From NCBI GenBank assembly GCA_003694355.1, contig RFKI01000276.1:1-15113 (forward strand): a DNA stretch of 15,113 nucleotides. Direction: 5' to 3'. The DNA is from Bdellovibrio sp. GTDB taxonomy: Bacteria > Bdellovibrionota > Bdellovibrionia > Bdellovibrionales > UBA1609. The notes beneath the pieces were generated by a model. That model searched no databases. It was not told where the DNA came from and was given only the letters and a program-made list of their open reading frames with translations. The position numbers and the translations under genes were made by a program. Each line of letters begins with the position of its first letter. Position 1 is the stretch's first letter. Positions 5,909-13,866 of the stretch are shown here, one piece after another.

Positions 5909-7645
5909 GTGGCAAAGAAAGCTTTAGGAGAACTTCTTGTTAGGGAAAGCCTTATTGATATTCATCAGCTGGAAAGGGCCAAAGAGGAACAAAAGAAAAC
6001 AGGGCTTAATTTAACTTCTGCTCTTGTTGCTTTGGGGTTTCTTAAAGAAAACGAAATTGTTCAATTTATAAGTCAGCAATACAATTTACCTTCCATTGAT
6101 CTGTCTGCTTTTGATATCGATCCTGAGGCTTTAAGCTTGGTTCCTCCTGAATTTTGCAAGAAAAATCTTGTTTTACCTATTCAGAAAAGTGGAAGAAATT
6201 TAGTCGTAGCTTTTTCAGATCCATCAAACTTGCAGATTAAAGAAGATTTGATGTTATTAACTCGACATAAGGTAGAGGTTGTGATTGCTGGTGAGATGGA
6301 AATCAGGAACAAGCTTAAAGAAGTCTTTTCTTTATCTTCATCAGGGAATTCTTCAAAAATGTCTGAGGTGATCTCAGGACTTTCAGAAGAAGATCTTATT
6401 CGTTTTACTGGAGGGGAAGAAAAAAGTAGTGATGAAGTTATTATTGATGAAAAGCAATCTGAAGAAGACCCAATTATTGTTTTTGTGAATGCTATGTTGT
6501 CAGAAGCCATCAAGTCAGGGGCTTCTGACATTCATATAGAGCCTTATGAAAAAAGATTTCGCATTCGATTTCGTATAGATGGGCGTTTAAAAGAAAAAAT
6601 ACAGCCACCTCAGCTGGCATCACAGGCCATTATTAGTCGGATTAAGGTTTTAAGTAAATTAGATATAGCGGAAAGAAGGCGCCCTCAAGATGGGCGTTTG
6701 AAGGTGAAATTAAAAAGCGGAAAAGAGGTAGACTTCCGAGTGAGCACGGTTCCAACTCTTTTTGGAGAAAAGGTGGTTTTGAGGATTTTGGATAAAACAA
6801 ATTTACAAACAGACTTACATAACCTTGGGATGGAAGATGAGGAGTTGGAGAAGTTTCAAGAGGCCTTAAGAAAGCCTCAGGGGTTGATTTTGGTAACCGG
6901 GCCAACTGGAAGTGGAAAAACCACAACTATTTACTCAGCCATTGGTGAATTGAACACTCCAGAAAAGAATATTCAAACTGCAGAGGATCCTATAGAGTTT
7001 AATATCGATGGCATTAATCAAATTCAGGTTAATCCAGAAATAGGATTTGGTTTTCCAGAAGCTCTGAGAGCCTTTTTAAGGCAGGACCCTGAGGTGATTA
7101 TGGTGGGAGAGATTAGAGATTTAGAAACGGCAAATATTGCTTATAAAGCAGCCTCAACGGGACATTTAGTGATTTCTACTTTACATACTAATGATGCTGC
7201 CTCTACGGTGACTCGACTTATTGATATGGGGGTTCCCAATTACATGGTGGCAGAGGCAACAAGTCTTATTGTGGCTCAGAGGTTGATAAAGACCATTTGT
7301 GAAAAATGTAAGGATGACCATCATGTTTCTGATGATGTTCTGTTGAATTTGGGAGTTAAGGAGGAAGAGCTTCACGAGTTTAAGAACCTTAAAAAAGGCT
7401 TGGGATGTGAACAATGTGATCATACAGGTCTTAAGGGTCGAATTGCTGTTTTTGAAGTGATGAAAGTAACTTCAGCGATTAAAGAAGGAATTTTCAAAAA
7501 TTTCTCTCCCCAAGATTTAAAAAGACATGCTGTAGAAAAAGATCACTTAATCACCTTGAGAAGGAATGCGCTTTTAAAATTAAAGCGAGGTATTACAACT
7601 GTTGAAGAAGTTTTGAACTCCACAATAGGAGATGAGGAACATTGA
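5909..7645 (+). CDS. pilB: Type IV pilus extension ATPase PilB
   Basis: Hexameric cytoplasmic ATPase that powers pilin polymerisation at the inner-membrane platform. It has 578 residues, normal for PilB. An N-terminal MshEN-like region (1-140) holds two tandem 24-residue repeats, at 5-28 and 34-57. An acidic linker follows, then the T2SSE N2 domain (about 185-300). The motor domain has Walker A GPTGSGKTT (331-339), the Asp box AEDP (358-361), Walker B VIMVGEIRD (396-404) and the His box GHLVISTLHTNDA (418-430). Four cysteines, C464/C467 and C500/C503, form the zinc site that separates PilB and GspE from PilT. The start is GTG at 5909, with AAAGGAG upstream at the rather long spacing of 11 bases. 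It is the first gene of the pil operon, and its stop overlaps the pilT start by 4 bp. Confidence 0.96.
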   Translation: MAKKALGELLVRESLIDIHQLERAKEEQKKTGLNLTSALVALGFLKENEIVQFISQQYNLPSIDLSAFDIDPEALSLVPPEFCKKNLVLPIQKSGRNLVVAFSDPSNLQIKEDLMLLTRHKVEVVIAGEMEIRNKLKEVFSLSSSGNSSKMSEVISGLSEEDLIRFTGGEEKSSDEVIIDEKQSEEDPIIVFVNAMLSEAIKSGASDIHIEPYEKRFRIRFRIDGRLKEKIQPPQLASQAIISRIKVLSKLDIAERRRPQDGRLKVKLKSGKEVDFRVSTVPTLFGEKVVLRILDKTNLQTDLHNLGMEDEELEKFQEALRKPQGLILVTGPTGSGKTTTIYSAIGELNTPEKNIQTAEDPIEFNIDGINQIQVNPEIGFGFPEALRAFLRQDPEVIMVGEIRDLETANIAYKAASTGHLVISTLHTNDAASTVTRLIDMGVPNYMVAEATSLIVAQRLIKTICEKCKDDHHVSDDVLLNLGVKEEELHEFKNLKKGLGCEQCDHTGLKGRIAVFEVMKVTSAIKEGIFKNFSPQDLKRHAVEKDHLITLRRNALLKLKRGITTVEEVLNSTIGDEEH

Positions 7646-8712
7646 TTAGTTTACAACAACTTTTAAAAGCAACAGTGAATCAGAATGCCACCGATTTGCA
7701 TTTAGTTGTTGGAAGTCCTCCTGCTATGAGGATTAACGGAAGAATTGTTCGTATAAAAGGAGAGCCTTTACAGCCTTTGGAGGTTAGAGATTTATGTTAT
7801 TCTGTTTTAACAGATGATCAAAGGAGTCTTTTTGAACAGAATAAAGAGATGGATTTTAGTTTTAGCTTAAAAGGAATTGCTCGTTTTCGTGTGAATCTAT
7901 TTTTTCAAAGGGGAGCTATTTCTGGAGTTTTTAGGAGAATTCCATTAGAAATACCCAGCTTATCTTCTTTGGGACTCCCTACGTCTGTTGGAGAAATTTC
8001 TCATTTTCCTCATGGTCTTGTGCTTGTAACAGGGCCAACGGGCAGTGGAAAAACAACTACGATTGCCTCTATTATTAATGAAATCAATAAATCGAGAAAA
8101 GCTCATATTATTACTCTGGAAGACCCTATAGAGTATTTGTTTGCTCATGAAAAGAGTATAGTAAACCAAAGGGAAGTTGGAAGGGACACTAACTCTTATA
8201 AAAATGCCTTAAAATATGTTTTAAGACAGGATCCTGATGTCTGTTTCCTCGGAGAGCTTCGAGATGTTGAGACGATTGAAACAGCTCTTATTTTGGCAGA
8301 AACAGGACACCTTGTTTTTGCTACACTCCATACAAATTCAGCTATACAGACAATTTCCAGAATAGTGAGTGTTTTTCCTGGAGATGGACAAGATCGAATT
8401 AGAGCTCAATTGAGCTTTGTTCTCAATGCAGTGCTTAGTCAGCGCCTCTTGAGAAGAAGAGATGGTCAAGGAATGGTGGCGGCTGTAGAGGTTCTTTTAT
8501 TGTCTCCTGCCATACGTAATTTGATTCGTGAGAATAAATTACATCAAATTCAGGGAATGATGCAGATGGGGCAAGCCAAATCTGGAATGATTACGATGAA
8601 CCAAGCCTTACTTAATCTTATTTTAAAAAGACGCATAGATTTAAAAGAGGCTTTTTCAGAGTCTCCTGACCCTGAGGAATTAGATGCACTTTTAAAAAAA
8701 GCTGGCATATAG
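7642..8712 (+). CDS. pilT: Type IV pilus retraction ATPase PilT
   Basis: Hexameric ATPase that depolymerises pilin and retracts the pilus, giving twitching motility. The 356-residue product has the usual PilT length and begins with the family pattern ATDLHLVVGSPPAMRING (16-33). Motifs in order are Walker A GPTGSGKTT (131-139), the Asp box LEDPIEY (159-165), Walker B VCFLGELRD (200-208), the His box GHLVFATLHTNSA (222-234), and the PilT signature AIRNLIRE (290-297) followed by the QMGQAKSGMITMNQAL segment. It has no tetracysteine zinc site, as expected. The start is TTG at 7642. That TTG overlaps the pilB TGA as TTGA, GAGG lies four bases upstream and AGGAG ten bases upstream, and no ATG precedes the conserved N-terminus. 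Its position between pilB and pilC matches the Myxococcus-type cluster. Confidence 0.96.
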   Translation: MISLQQLLKATVNQNATDLHLVVGSPPAMRINGRIVRIKGEPLQPLEVRDLCYSVLTDDQRSLFEQNKEMDFSFSLKGIARFRVNLFFQRGAISGVFRRIPLEIPSLSSLGLPTSVGEISHFPHGLVLVTGPTGSGKTTTIASIINEINKSRKAHIITLEDPIEYLFAHEKSIVNQREVGRDTNSYKNALKYVLRQDPDVCFLGELRDVETIETALILAETGHLVFATLHTNSAIQTISRIVSVFPGDGQDRIRAQLSFVLNAVLSQRLLRRRDGQGMVAAVEVLLLSPAIRNLIRENKLHQIQGMMQMGQAKSGMITMNQALLNLILKRRIDLKEAFSESPDPEELDALLKKAGI

Positions 8713-8721
8713 AGGGCAAAG

Positions 8722-9954
8722 ATGGAGCTATTTAACTTTGAAGCGAAAACTTTGGCTGGAAAAATTATTAAGGGTAAAGTCAAAGCGGACTCCGAAGCAG
8801 AAGCTCGTTTGAAAATTCGCGCTGAAAAACTGATTCCATTAAAGGTGGGACGGGCACAAAAAAGATTTCAAGCATTTACTAAAAAGAAAACAGAAGGAGG
8901 CACTTCTCTTTTTAGAAGGAGAGTTAAGCCAAAGGAGCTTCAAATTTTTACAAGGCAATTTTCTGTACTAGTGAGTGCAGGGGTTCCCATTGTCCAAGGA
9001 TTGGAGGCCATGGCAGGGCAAGGTCGAGGAACTGTTCTTAATGAAGCCATATCAGACATATTGGATAGAGTTAATAGTGGAGGTCGTTTGGCTGATGCTA
9101 TGTCTTACCATCCCAAGATTTTTGATAGAATGTATGTGAATCTAGTGAGAGCCGGAGAAGAAGGTGGTGTGTTAGATGTTATTTTGGCTCGACTTGCTGA
9201 ATATATTGAAAAATCTGTGAAAATTAAGAGTCGAATTCGTGGTGCTTTGATGTATCCAGCTATTGTTTTAGTGGTTGCCTTTGTTATCATTGCTCTGATT
9301 TTAACTTTTGTTATTCCCAGTTTTGTCAATATGTTTGAGCAGAATAATTTAGATCTTCCGGCGTTAACTCAAGCCGTGATTGATCTCAGTGAAAACTTTA
9401 AGGCTAATTGGTATTATTATTTGTTAGGTTTTATTATGTCTATCTTTGGAATAAAGACTTACTATCAAACTCCTGGCGGAAAAAGAGCTATTGATAAGTT
9501 ACTTATTAGATCTCCTATTTTTGGTGTTTTAGTTCAAAAGGGTTCATTAGCCAGATTTTCTCGAACTTTAGCAACTATGCTTCAGGCAGGGGTTCGAATT
9601 GTTGAAGCTTTAGATATTGCGGCTTCAACGGCAGGTAACTTTGTTATAGAAAGCTCCATATTAAGGTCAAAAGAGTTTGTGAGTAAAGGACGTTCATTGG
9701 TCGATCCATTAAAGACGAACAAGTATATTCCTCAAATGGTTACTCAGATGATTTTTATCGGAGAGCAAACTGGTAATTTAGATGTTATGCTTCAGAAAAT
9801 TGCAGACTTCTATGAAGACGAAGTTGAGGTCACAGCAGATACACTTACGAGTTTAATTGAACCTCTGATGATGATTTTCTTAGGTGGTATTATTGCTGTT
9901 CTTGTTTTGTCAATGTATTTGCCTATTTTTCAAATGGCTTCAGCTTTTGGATAA
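8722..9954 (+). CDS. pilC: Type IV pilus inner-membrane platform protein PilC
   Basis: Integral inner-membrane protein on which PilB and PilT act and around which pilin is inserted or extracted. The 410-residue length is typical. It has a basic cytoplasmic N-terminus and two homologous T2SF domains, at about 73-196 and 276-398. Each opens with a matching helix: FTRQFSVLVSAGVPIVQGLE in the first and FSRTLATMLQAGVRIVEALD in the second. Membrane segments are visible at about 177-200, 231-247 and 380-403. The glycine-glutamate pairs AGEEGG (144-149) and IGEQTGNLD (346-354) are the usual conserved elements. The start is ATG at 8722, with AGAGGG upstream, 9 bp after pilT. Clustering with both motor genes assigns it to type IV pili and not to type II secretion. 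Confidence 0.95.
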   Translation: MELFNFEAKTLAGKIIKGKVKADSEAEARLKIRAEKLIPLKVGRAQKRFQAFTKKKTEGGTSLFRRRVKPKELQIFTRQFSVLVSAGVPIVQGLEAMAGQGRGTVLNEAISDILDRVNSGGRLADAMSYHPKIFDRMYVNLVRAGEEGGVLDVILARLAEYIEKSVKIKSRIRGALMYPAIVLVVAFVIIALILTFVIPSFVNMFEQNNLDLPALTQAVIDLSENFKANWYYYLLGFIMSIFGIKTYYQTPGGKRAIDKLLIRSPIFGVLVQKGSLARFSRTLATMLQAGVRIVEALDIAASTAGNFVIESSILRSKEFVSKGRSLVDPLKTNKYIPQMVTQMIFIGEQTGNLDVMLQKIADFYEDEVEVTADTLTSLIEPLMMIFLGGIIAVLVLSMYLPIFQMASAFG

Positions 9955-9959
9955 GGGGA
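9953..9959 (+). promoter_or_regulatory. Ribosome binding site that decides the pilS start
   Basis: AAGGGGA directly follows or overlaps the end of pilC and precedes the ATG at 9962 by two bases. The pilS frame is open further upstream to an ATG at 9884, but that would overlap pilC by 71 bp and has no comparable site. The start at 9962 is therefore preferred. Confidence 0.65.
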
Positions 9960-9961
9960 CC

Positions 9962-11623
9962 ATGTCAGTTATTGAATTACCTAAAGTAAAAAAAACGATT
10001 AATTTAGAAGGACAAAAACAGTTTTTCTATGGCCTGCAAGTTGTAGGGCTTTTCTTATGTTTTTTATTCTTAGTATTGGGGCAGATTCTTGATTCTTATT
10101 TTATTAATTTTTACATTCTAAGAAACTTATACCTTTTGTTGTTTTTTGATTTTTTATCTCATCTTATATTTGTTTCGTTGCCGACGTTATCTGATTTAAA
10201 AAAAGAAACAGGAATTTTTAGTTTACTCTTGATAGATTCTATCGTTTATGTGGGATTTCTGTATTATTTTATAGCTTATCGTCCTGTGTTTATTTTTCTT
10301 TTGTTTTTAAATATTTTTCTTACTGGTCTTCAGATGGGGAAAAAAAGGGCCTTCTGGATAGCATTATGGGCATCCTATTTGTTGGCTAGTGTTTTTATTT
10401 TGGATGTGAATGATTTAAATGCACAAAAGCAAATTTCTTTTATCTTAAACAGTGTTTCTTTTTTTGCTGTGGGATGGTTAAGTGGACACATTAAAACACA
10501 AATTCAAGGACTTGATGAAGAAGTAAAAAGCCAAGAAAGAAATGTAGAAGTTCTTAAAAAATTTAATCAAATGATTGTGGAAAATGTAGGGACTGGATTG
10601 ATGACTATTGACCGCAATCGGTATATCACCCATGCAAACCCAGCAGCTCTTCGTATTTTTAATGTGAAGTCATTGAGAGGAAAACCTTTGAAAAACTTAA
10701 TTCTCGAAGTGGATGAAAAAGTAAAAACAGATATGTTTCTAGAGGGGGCTCACCCTATCAAGAGATATGAGGTCATTTATAAGAATGAAAGTGGATATAG
10801 GCAAGTTCTGGAGTTTGTGGTTTCACCGTTAAAGGATCCAGAGAGGGGAATATTGGGAGCTGTCTTGATGATGCAGGATTTAACTGAATTAAAACAGTTA
10901 GAGGAAAGTTTGAAACAAAAGGAAAAATTGGCTGCTGTAGGACAACTGGCCGCAGGAATTGCTCATGAAATCAGGAACCCTTTGGCTAGTATGAGTGGGA
11001 GTATCCAAATGCTAAGGGATACTCTTCCTAAAGAGTCTATGGAAAATCAAAGGCTTTTTGACATTGTTTTGCGAGAAATTGATCGGCTCAATGGGTTGAT
11101 CTCAGAGTTTTTAGAGTTCGTTCGCCCAGAGGTTAAGATAGATCAAATCGTTGACCTTAACCATTTGCTTGAAGAAGTTTTGGATATGGTCAAAGTTCAT
11201 ACGGGGCTTAGAAAAGATGTGCAGCAAAAACGAATGTTGAATGCGAAAAGGCCGATTTTAGCCCATTATGATAAATTAAAGCAGGCGCTTTTAAATATTG
11301 TTATCAACTCTTATCAGGCCATGGAAAAAGAGACGAATCCAGAGTTAGTCGTTCAAACATATGATGCTGGAGATAAGGTTGTTGTTTCTATTAAAGACAA
11401 TGGTCTGGGAATGAGTGAAGAAGAGAAGGCCAAAATATTTGAACCTTTTCATACCACAAAGCCTAAAGGGACAGGTCTGGGACTTGCCATCACTCATAAG
11501 ATTCTGGATATGCATGAAGCTCAAGTTATTGTAGATAGTGAAAAGGGCGTGGGGACGGTTTTCTCTATAGAATTTCCAGTGGCTCATGACTTTTTAGACA
11601 AGAAAAAAATAGGAAATATTTAA
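9962..11623 (+). CDS. pilS: Sensor histidine kinase PilS
   Basis: Membrane sensor kinase that phosphorylates PilR to control pilin transcription. From ATG 9962 it has 553 residues. There are six hydrophobic segments between about residues 21 and 176, as in PilS. A short coiled region (about 180-205) leads to a PAS domain (about 203-310). The HisKA domain contains AAGIAHEIRNPL, with phospho-acceptor His335. The ATPase domain has the N box NIVINSYQAM (N445, N449), DNGLGM (479-484), FEPFHTTK (493-500) and GTGLGL (503-508). All residues needed for kinase activity are present. The frame could extend upstream to 9884, adding 26 residues that overlap pilC, but the better ribosome site supports 9962. 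Gaps are 7 bp after pilC and 14 bp before pilR. The partner is inferred from context. Confidence 0.94.
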   Translation: MSVIELPKVKKTINLEGQKQFFYGLQVVGLFLCFLFLVLGQILDSYFINFYILRNLYLLLFFDFLSHLIFVSLPTLSDLKKETGIFSLLLIDSIVYVGFLYYFIAYRPVFIFLLFLNIFLTGLQMGKKRAFWIALWASYLLASVFILDVNDLNAQKQISFILNSVSFFAVGWLSGHIKTQIQGLDEEVKSQERNVEVLKKFNQMIVENVGTGLMTIDRNRYITHANPAALRIFNVKSLRGKPLKNLILEVDEKVKTDMFLEGAHPIKRYEVIYKNESGYRQVLEFVVSPLKDPERGILGAVLMMQDLTELKQLEESLKQKEKLAAVGQLAAGIAHEIRNPLASMSGSIQMLRDTLPKESMENQRLFDIVLREIDRLNGLISEFLEFVRPEVKIDQIVDLNHLLEEVLDMVKVHTGLRKDVQQKRMLNAKRPILAHYDKLKQALLNIVINSYQAMEKETNPELVVQTYDAGDKVVVSIKDNGLGMSEEEKAKIFEPFHTTKPKGTGLGLAITHKILDMHEAQVIVDSEKGVGTVFSIEFPVAHDFLDKKKIGNI

Positions 11624-11637
11624 CTGGAGAGGTAGCT

Positions 11638-13047
11638 ATGAAAGCAAAAATTTTAGTTGTTGATGATGAAGAGTCTATCAGAGAGTTTTTGGATATTATG
11701 CTCTCTAAGGAAGGTTATGAAGTGACCTGTGCCGAAGATGGCCAAAAGGCTTTAGACTTATTCAAGAAAAAAAGCTTTGATATGGTGATCTCGGATTTGC
11801 AAATGCCAAATATGACAGGAATAGAGCTTTTAAAAGAGGTTAAATCTCAAAGTCCAGATACCTTATTCATGATGATTACAGCATTTGGGACAACAGAAAC
11901 GGCTGTTGAAGCGATGAAACTTGGGGCTTATGATTACATCACCAAGCCTTTTAAGATAGATGAAGTTCGCATTAATGTGGCTAATGCATTAAGAAGTAAG
12001 AACCTTGAAGTGGAGAATCGCAGTTTAAAAAGAGTCCTTGAAGTTGAAAACAGTTTTCAAAATCTTGTTGGAAATTCAGAAAAAATGCATCAAGTTTTTG
12101 ATTTGATTCGAAGAGTTTCTCAAGCTCCTACGAACATCTTAATCACAGGAGAAAGCGGAACAGGAAAAGAAATGATTGCAAAAGCTATTCACTTTAATGG
12201 TCCGCTTAAAGATAAACCCTTTGTCCCTGTGAATTGTGGAGCCATTCCAGAGTCTTTGATGGAGTCAGAAGTTTTTGGGCACAAAAAGGGATCTTTTACT
12301 GGAGCTGTATCTGATAAGGCCGGATTATTTGAGGTGGCAGATGGAGGTACGATCTTTCTTGATGAAGTGGGAGAGTTACCATTAAGTATTCAAGTTAAAC
12401 TTTTAAGGGCTATTCAAGAGCGAGTTATTCGAAGGGTGGGTGCTGTAGAAGATACAAAAGTGAATGTTCGTATTATTGCCGCAACCAATAGGGATTTGAA
12501 AAAAATGGTGGAAGAGGGGAGTTTTAGACAGGATCTTTTCTACCGGTTAAATGTAATCAACATTCATGCGCCAGCTCTCAGAGAAAGAAAGGAAGATATT
12601 CCTGTATTAGCAAGATATTTCTTAAAGAAATATAATGAAAAATTAGGAAAAAATATTAGTGATATCAGTGATGAAGCAATGAATATTTTAAAGAAATATG
12701 ATTATCCGGGTAATGTGAGAGAGCTGGAAAATATCATTGAGCGTACAGTGGCTCTGGAAGGTGGAGCAACTATTCTCCCTGAAAGTTTGCCACCACTTGT
12801 GACAACGCCTTCAGGTAGAAAAATGGCATCTAGTCATGAGATTGAAATTACAGAAGAAGGCATTGATTTAGATAAAGTGATAGGTCAAATAGAGAAGGAA
12901 CTTTTAATCAAGGCTATCCATGCAGCCAATGGAGTGAAAAAACGGGCGGCTAAACTTCTTAATATTTCATTTCGATCCATGAGATACCGGGTTGAAAAAT
13001 ATGGACTTGGATCTATAAATGATGAGGAAATGGAAGAAGAGGCTTAG
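11638..13047 (+). CDS. pilR: Sigma-54-dependent response regulator PilR
   Basis: NtrC-type activator that, once phosphorylated by PilS, activates sigma-54 promoters, classically that of pilA. It has 469 residues in three domains. The receiver (1-120) has acidic pair D9/D10, phospho-acceptor D53, T81 and K103. The AAA+ domain (about 143-370) has Walker A GESGTGKE (171-178), the sigma-54 contact loop GSFTGA (218-223, with Ser where GAFTGA is usual), Walker B GTIFLDEVG (237-245) and the arginine-finger region LFYRLNV (300-306). A Fis-type helix-turn-helix spans 420-455, with NGVKKRAAKLLNISFRSMRY. The start is ATG at 11638, with GGAGAGG upstream. It is the last gene of the operon, and no pilA follows. 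The stop lies 5 bp from the end of the convergent gene, and no clear terminator was seen. Confidence 0.95.
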   Translation: MKAKILVVDDEESIREFLDIMLSKEGYEVTCAEDGQKALDLFKKKSFDMVISDLQMPNMTGIELLKEVKSQSPDTLFMMITAFGTTETAVEAMKLGAYDYITKPFKIDEVRINVANALRSKNLEVENRSLKRVLEVENSFQNLVGNSEKMHQVFDLIRRVSQAPTNILITGESGTGKEMIAKAIHFNGPLKDKPFVPVNCGAIPESLMESEVFGHKKGSFTGAVSDKAGLFEVADGGTIFLDEVGELPLSIQVKLLRAIQERVIRRVGAVEDTKVNVRIIAATNRDLKKMVEEGSFRQDLFYRLNVINIHAPALRERKEDIPVLARYFLKKYNEKLGKNISDISDEAMNILKKYDYPGNVRELENIIERTVALEGGATILPESLPPLVTTPSGRKMASSHEIEITEEGIDLDKVIGQIEKELLIKAIHAANGVKKRAAKLLNISFRSMRYRVEKYGLGSINDEEMEEEA

Positions 13048-13052
13048 TTGAA

Positions 13053-13832
13053 TTAATGGAGGCATGCTACAGGAAACTCTTTACTTAAAGTTCCCTGGTA
13101 GAGTTTAATGTCACCTAACCATTGTTGATTTTCTGGAAGGATTTCAATGGGTGGAAGAATGATTTTGGGACATTTTTGAATAACAGACTGTATGGAATTT
13201 CCAACAAAAGCTTCTTCTCGTTGTTGTAGGGGATAAAGAATGTTCTGAGAAAAAATGTCTGAAAAGAACTCGAATAGACGAGGGTTATAAGTGAGAAAAA
13301 CCTGGATCACTTGTTCAGGGGTGACTTCAATGGAAAAAACATGAAAGTTTTGGATTGAATGTTTGTAATGAAGAAGACGTCCAAGAAGTTCTCTCTTGTT
13401 GGAATAAACTAGAACCTCTTTCTTTTTAATCGAATTTCCATCAAAAAGGATGACGGGGCTACCTGAAGCGTTTTTTCTATAAATTTTTATATCTTTAAGA
13501 CTGGCCCATAAGTAGGATATCCCTCTGGTTTGATAAAAATTTCTCGAGACGTCAATTTCCCATTGCCTGTGATCCTTAAGCTCTTGGAAGAGTTCTATGG
13601 CTTGCTGGCGACCGTCCATCTGAATTTCTAAAGGAGGAATATGGTTAAAAGGAGAAGAGATATAAAGGTTTCCATTTTCAGTGACTTTGAGTTGTTTGAT
13701 GGGGAGAGAATGAACCTTTCCTCTAAGATGGAGGCGAAACCGCCCCTGAAACCCTATTTCTAGGGACTCGGCAAAGCCAATAGATGTGAGGCTTTGCAGA
13801 TAAAATAGAAGCAAAATCAAGTGCTTAGCCAT
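13053..13832 (-). CDS. Exported protein of unknown function
   Basis: I do not recognise this 259-residue protein. It begins MAKH, then has a leucine-rich core and a likely signal peptidase site after IGFA (about residue 21), so it should be periplasmic or outer-membrane associated. The mature part is mixed and strand-rich, starting with LEIGFQGRFRLHLRGKV, with no lipobox, no later membrane segment and no motif I can name. Only two cysteines are present in the mature part, near the C-terminus (CPKIILPP and VACLH). The start is ATG at 13830-13832, but no good Shine-Dalgarno sequence precedes it. The gene follows nrdJ on the same strand after a 34-bp gap, so read-through from nrdJ is likely. It converges on pilR with a 5-bp gap. 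Confidence 0.7.
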   Translation of the reverse strand: MAKHLILLLFYLQSLTSIGFAESLEIGFQGRFRLHLRGKVHSLPIKQLKVTENGNLYISSPFNHIPPLEIQMDGRQQAIELFQELKDHRQWEIDVSRNFYQTRGISYLWASLKDIKIYRKNASGSPVILFDGNSIKKKEVLVYSNKRELLGRLLHYKHSIQNFHVFSIEVTPEQVIQVFLTYNPRLFEFFSDIFSQNILYPLQQREEAFVGNSIQSVIQKCPKIILPPIEILPENQQWLGDIKLYQGTLSKEFPVACLH

Positions 13833-13866
13833 ACTTTATGGTTCTGCATTATTTATGCCAAAAAAC

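Noticed and set aside
9884..9961. Upstream extension of pilS by 26 codons
   Set aside because: It would overlap pilC by 71 bp, lacks a ribosome site, and adds residues that are simply the out-of-frame reading of the last pilC membrane helix. The ATG at 9962 is better supported.
13071..13095. Possible hairpin near the pilR/minus-strand convergent end
   Set aside because: Pairing needs a three-base bulge and a two-base loop, and no T-run follows, so it is not a credible intrinsic terminator.
13846..13858. GCAT-N5-ATGC inverted repeat between nrdJ and the exported-protein gene
   Set aside because: Only four base pairs, and the T-run lies before it in the direction of nrdJ transcription, so it does not resemble a terminator.
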